From positions 49,007,646-49,071,645 of the forward strand of contig CM039508.1 in assembly GCA_022432975.1 (NCBI GenBank): a stretch of DNA of 64,000 bases, in the 5' to 3' direction. The stretch's first letter is position 1; every line of letters begins with the position of its first letter. The translations under genes and the position numbers were made by a program. Positions 59,836-64,000 of this stretch are shown here, one piece after another. The DNA comes from Begonia masoniana. Its lineage: Eukaryota > Streptophyta > Magnoliopsida > Cucurbitales > Begoniaceae. The notes beneath the pieces were generated by a model. That model did no database searches and was not told the origin of the DNA. It saw nothing but the letters and a program-made list of their open reading frames with translations.

Positions 59836-62540
59836 ACAATAACAAAACGTCCAACACCCAACACAAATGTGGAGGAATTATATAGCCTCACTCTCGTTCC
59901 CCTTGCATAGGATTACAGAGCCCTGCACTCCGCCCATCTTTCCCTCAATGTCCTCCTCCTCGTACCACTCCTCTCCCCCCACTTTATAACCCACAAATAC
60001 AAAACTCATAACACTTTAATAATAGTTCCTAATCTACCTCTTACTAATAATTGCGGTTCATGTTTCGACTTTGTCTTTTTTTTTTCATTATCTTCATAAT
60101 ATCTCTCCTTCTGTGGGTACTTATTTATTTTGTTCCATGTGACAGGTTTGCAGGCCTCCCAAAGAAAATTGATCTCCTCATTTTCTTTTGTATTCCAGTA
60201 TCCTGTAAAATAAGCAGACTATATGGGCATTTCCTAGGAACTTGACAAGTGGATTGACCGAATTGCCCCGCTGGGTAATTCACAGCGTCCAAAAAAACTT
60301 GATTTTAGATTCAGATACATATCCTTCTACATGTAGAGGTAATTTCTTAAGATTCTGGCTGAAATGGATAACTCAACCTTAACAAGATATGATGATAAAT
60401 TATGTAACTTTCTTTGTTTAAGAGGGACCATCTTTCACTGAGGTCTTTTTTAGAAGAAAATAGGTGAGATATTTATGGAGCATTCATGAATATCTAGGTG
60501 TGGAGTTCTTGGTCCTGCTAGTATAATATTGTTCGTTTTGGACGAATGATAGGGAACTATATCCTCAAATTGGAATTCCTCAGTTGGGGATTTACAACAA
60601 CATACACATATCAGACACGTATGGTTATATTCTCTTCTTACACTCACACAACTCCTCTACCGAACTACTTACCCTTAAGTTATTATTTCTTACTTTTTTC
60701 CTCCCACTTTTGACCTTCTCGCATAAGTCAATCTCAAAGGAGGTCGGTCAGCAAATCCCGCACGATTTTGTTTTTCAGTTTATCCTTATAACATGTTGTT
60801 TTCAGTATAAAAGAAAAGTCAATTTATAAATCATTCCTTTTCAATTTCCAGCTATTTGGTACTATGCACCTCCGTTGTTATGGATGGGGTCTTACGAACT
60901 AATATAATTTTTAGTTTTCATTGTCTTTACGTGTAGCTGACACCCGAAATGACTAAAACTCTTCAGTTATAGATATTCATATAAAGCTTGAACTTTCTAT
61001 AAAGATTAGTTGATGGCAACGAATTCCGTCAAAGAGTTGACACTATTTTTTTGGACTTCAGAAAACAAAAACTTCTTTCTAAAAATGAATTATAAGTATT
61101 TGATTAAATGGAGAATAATTTGATGTTGAAGTTCTCGATGGAGTGTCTTTTTTTTTTCTTTTGGAGCAGGAGCATACGTAATGGAAAGAAGGACCTTCAA
61201 ATGGCAAAAAGCTTGTTAGGTTCCTTTAAATAGACGCATTGGTGGTGGACTTTAGAAGATGGCTCAATAAATATTCCGGCGGCCAAGTCAATTGGGAAAC
61301 AAGTTCTCAGGTGCCATTCCTCCGACTCCTCCGCGAGAACGCTCTGATCGTGGTGCATAATACTCACCGCCTCACATTATGATTCTTGCCTTTTAACTAT
61401 ACATGTCTGCTCTAATAATTATTTAGAATAATAATTTTTCCAAAAAAAAAAAACCAGAGATACCATATCAGCTATACTTTTATCAATTTGGATCAAATAA
61501 GGATACAAACATTGTGCTTCCGACTTCAAATTTATAAAATTGTGGTGGATAGCTGTATCTTTTTTTCCTTTTTTTTGCTTAGTATTAGTCTAATTTCCAT
61601 TTCCAGTATTTATGACACATCTATAGTATAGATACATATATCTATGTGAACTTGGCTTTTTCTTTCGATATATTATATACGACAGTTTAGCGAGAAATAT
61701 GATAAATATAGGTCTAATGCTAATTCTAAATATGTTTCGCGATAATTGATATGATTGAATGTTGCATGATATGTTTTGATCCGTCAAAAGTTGATAATTT
61801 GGAATTGGAGTAGTTTCCATTAATTTTTTGAAATTTTTATTGTTTTGTCAGACGATGGTTCGCTTCATATATTCGTACTGACCATAAATTTGGCGTTCCG
61901 TTCCTTGTTTGACTATCAATCCTCAAGAAAAGAAGAACACTTGCCATTTTACTTAACTATAGGGCTCCGATTTTGCTCAGGTATTGGACCCCGTCGTGAA
62001 TTGCAGTATTGCAGAGTTTCTCATAAATCTCTAAAGATACTCGAAGTTGTTCTCAAGTTAGCTATTTCAAAGATTGGAATCACTGCAGCCGGAAAACCCG
62101 ATACCTTCCCGGAGTTGTTAGAGTGGCGTTGGTCTCCACCGGAATTCTATGCTTTGTTGCTTCAAGGTGGCTGTCCCACTTCATTTACAAAACCTTCACT
62201 TCCGGACTAATTACCACCTACTTTGATATTACTTTAACAATACCTTCCCTACCATTTGAATATAATGGGATAATTCTAAATCCCGAGGATGTCGAAAAAT
62301 CAATTAGTGTTTTTTTAATAATTGATCGTGTTGTATGATACATTACTATTGAAATATTATCAGCGGAAAATATCAATAATTATAATTATTTCATGTCATG
62401 AATTTCACAAACGTGTCATTTCACTTTAATTTTTACATGACCTTCGTTAATTACGTGTAATAATTAGAACGCTACTAATTACAACAATTTAACGAGCGTC
62501 ATATTGAGAATAAAAATATAGTGTCAAATTGAAAAAAACC
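59836..62540. other. Unassigned AT-rich sequence
   Basis: No gene I can recognise. The longest plus-strand frame here (61845-62210, 121 codons) contains LEWRWSPPEFYALLLQGGC-like sequence and has no known domain. It may be a decayed gene or chance. A smaller overlapping frame ends at 62338. No RNA gene or transposon core was seen. Confidence 0.4.
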
Positions 62541-62544
62541 TAAC

Positions 62545-62735
62545 ATTACTTGTTATGAATAATGTTATGTTTATCTTATAATTTTACTTATTGACGTGTA
62601 CTTATTAATTGGTGCAGTTAATAATTATTTTAATTATTGTAATCGTTCATATGCCCGATTAATGAGTGTCGGCATTATGAATAAGAAGTATAATAAATTA
62701 GAGGGTATTCGTAGCACTACCCTTAATTTAATAGC
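62545..62735. mobile_element. MITE-like element related to the 44.5 kb copy
   Basis: The left part (GAATAATGTTATGTTTATC..., near 62556) and the right end (GGTATTCGTAGCACTACCCT, near 62704-62723) form a diverged inverted repeat. The end matches the GGGTAATGCTAAGTTTACCC family seen at 44523, mostly with transitions. There is no coding capacity and the target duplication is not clear. Confidence 0.45.
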
Positions 62736-62904
62736 ATAAAACGCAACATTTGGTTAGAAATGGTTTGCTTAGAAAAAAAAAAAAAAAAAACCCACCAATC
62801 AAGGATTCAGGAGAGGTCAATCGGTTTCATGACCAGAATGCAAGTGGACATGAAAAGAAAACTGAACTCCGGAAAACTAATTATTTACGGTAATTATCGA
62901 TTTG

Positions 62905-63730
62905 AACCCTGTACTATACACGTTTTTTTTAATTGCGGGGGAGCCCCTGTACAAAAAAAACCCGACAACCGAACCCTGTACTTTGATTCTGTTATCAGTT
63001 TTGACCTTATCAACAATTTCATTAAACTCTCAAAGAAAAAACTACAACATCTTTGATTCAGTTAAAATTTTTTATCACATGTTCACTACTTCATGAGAAG
63101 AAATCTTGAAGTTTTGTGAATTTTTTTACATATGGTACGAGATTTATTGAAATTTTATTTTAGTATTTTATAAAAATTATACTAAAATCATACAAATTTT
63201 ATAAAATTAACGAAAAGTTTTCTATTATCTACCCATGATAAGTTGAACATATGTAAAAAATGTTCAATAAATAAATTTTGTTTTGGTATTTTTTTAAAAA
63301 TTCATTTATAAGTAAGAATAAACTAAGATTAATTTAAAAAAATACTAAAGATATTAGATTTATTTGAAACTTTTTCCAGATGTTTACCATATTATGGGTA
63401 GATAATAGCAAAATTTGCGTAATTTTTATTTTTAAACTTTTTGTATGATTTTTATATTATTGTTAAACAATACTAAAATACAAGTACAATAATTTAGAAT
63501 TGTTAAAAAATTCGAAAATTTCCAGATTATCTTCTCATTAACGTATAAACTGTAATAAAACTTTCAACTGAATCTACGATCGTTTGATAGTTTTTTCAAT
63601 GAGGGATTAATCAATTGTTGAATTAGAAGGTCAAAACTGATAAACATAATTAAAGTACTAGGGTTCTGTTTGTCTATTTTTTTTAGTATATGGGCCGAAT
63701 TGAAAAAACGTCAAATAGTATAGTTACTAA
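62905..63730. repeat. Foldback (long inverted repeat) element, about 0.8 kb
   Basis: Almost the whole block is two inverted arms of about 400 bp. GAACCCTGTACTTTG and TATCAGTTTTGACCTT at about 62971-63008 pair with AGGTCAAAACTGATA and AAAGTACTAGGGTTC at about 63630-63665. TATTATCTACCCATGATA near 63222 pairs with ATTATGGGTAGATAATA near 63392. The turn is near 63305-63325. It is AT-rich with no protein. It resembles a foldback transposon or a very long MITE. Exact ends are uncertain by about 10-20 bp. Confidence 0.75.
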
Positions 63731-63750
63731 TGATGATTTCCCATTATTAT

Positions 63751-63924
63751 TTATTGCAGAACGATTGAAGAAAGAGACGTCAAGCGCGAGACCGTGAAGT
63801 ATGGCGACATCAACTTGACCATCGCTTTCTTCTTCTCCTTTTCTCTCTCGTCTTCCCTTTTCGTGCCTGCGCTTGCAGCTTCAGCTCGGATTTGTTCGAC
63901 CAAATTCCCCATTTCCCTCTCCAT
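63751..63924 (-). CDS. Uncertain 57-codon frame at the window end
   Basis: A minus-strand frame begins MEREMGNLVEQIRAEAASAG and is rich in Lys/Glu (REDEREKEKKKAMVK), with an in-frame stop just upstream of the ATG. It could be the first exon of a leftward gene. Equally, the plus strand here is C/T-rich like a plant 5' leader, so a rightward gene may start beyond the window edge. No family is recognised. Confidence 0.25.
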   Translation of the reverse strand: MEREMGNLVEQIRAEAASAGTKREDEREKEKKKAMVKLMSPYFTVSRLTSLSSIVLQ

Positions 63925-64000
63925 ATTCTCTGCGTCTTGTGCGCCCTATTTCTCGTCTCTGGTTTTTTCCTTGTTTACCACTTTCGTTTTGATTGATCGT

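Noticed and set aside
59611..59910. Frame crossing the N run
   Set aside because: It passes through 100 unknown bases, so its continuity is artificial.
1..64000. CRISPR array, phage, bacterial operon or organellar insertion
   Set aside because: No evenly spaced short repeats with unique spacers, no prokaryotic-type gene packing, and no plastid or mitochondrial genes recognised anywhere in the window.

Overview
This window is nuclear DNA of a flowering plant, most likely a eudicot. It is AT-rich, with many GT-AG introns, plant-specific gene families (NHL/LEA_2, DUF630-DUF632, SERRATE) and plant retroelement lineages (Cassandra, copia, Athila-like and Tekay-like Ty3). I cannot name the species. 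There is no bacterial or organellar gene cluster, no CRISPR array and no tRNA or functional rRNA gene. One run of 100 Ns (59736-59835) is an assembly gap.

Layout, left to right. 1-2.5 kb: a partial tandem repeat, then a single-exon NHL-type membrane protein (+). 2.7-7.0 kb: a convergent five-exon DUF630/DUF632 (NRG2-like) gene (-), whose second intron carries a Cassandra-type LTR containing a 5S rRNA-like segment. 10.0-14.3 kb: a decayed, truncated copia element (-). 15.8-23.6 kb: a twelve-exon SERRATE gene (+), probably with an old LTR fragment in its last intron. 24.9-34.7 kb: a complete, young Athila-like Ty3 element (-) with nearly identical 1.34 kb LTRs, an ACAGT target duplication, a tRNA-Asp primer site and one frameshift in pol. 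35.0-36.1 kb: a 1.15 kb hairpin of two inverted LTR-like arms. 36.5-42.8 kb: a twelve-exon monofunctional homoserine dehydrogenase gene (+). 43.3-45.8 kb: a short-chain dehydrogenase/reductase gene (-) with a MITE in an intron. 46.8-53.1 kb: a dead hAT transposon split by a Tekay-like solo LTR. 53.2-58.2 kb: the fourteen-exon CCT7 (TCP-1 eta) gene (+). 58.9-59.2 kb: a small two-exon zinc-ribbon gene (+). 59.2-64 kb: mostly unrecognised AT-rich sequence with a MITE and a second, foldback-type hairpin.

The genes do not form a pathway or operon. They are independent housekeeping or regulatory loci: miRNA biogenesis, homoserine synthesis, cytosolic protein folding, nitrate-type regulation, stress/membrane. 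About a third of the window is transposon-derived. I found no convincing undescribed biological system. The items most worth a second look are the hairpin just upstream of homoserine dehydrogenase, the repeated polypurine-tract motif inside the young Athila-like element, the repeat array inside the hAT element, the 5S-bearing LTR in an intron, and the small zinc-ribbon gene. Exon boundaries were derived by hand from splice motifs, reading-frame continuity and family resemblance; no alignment was run.
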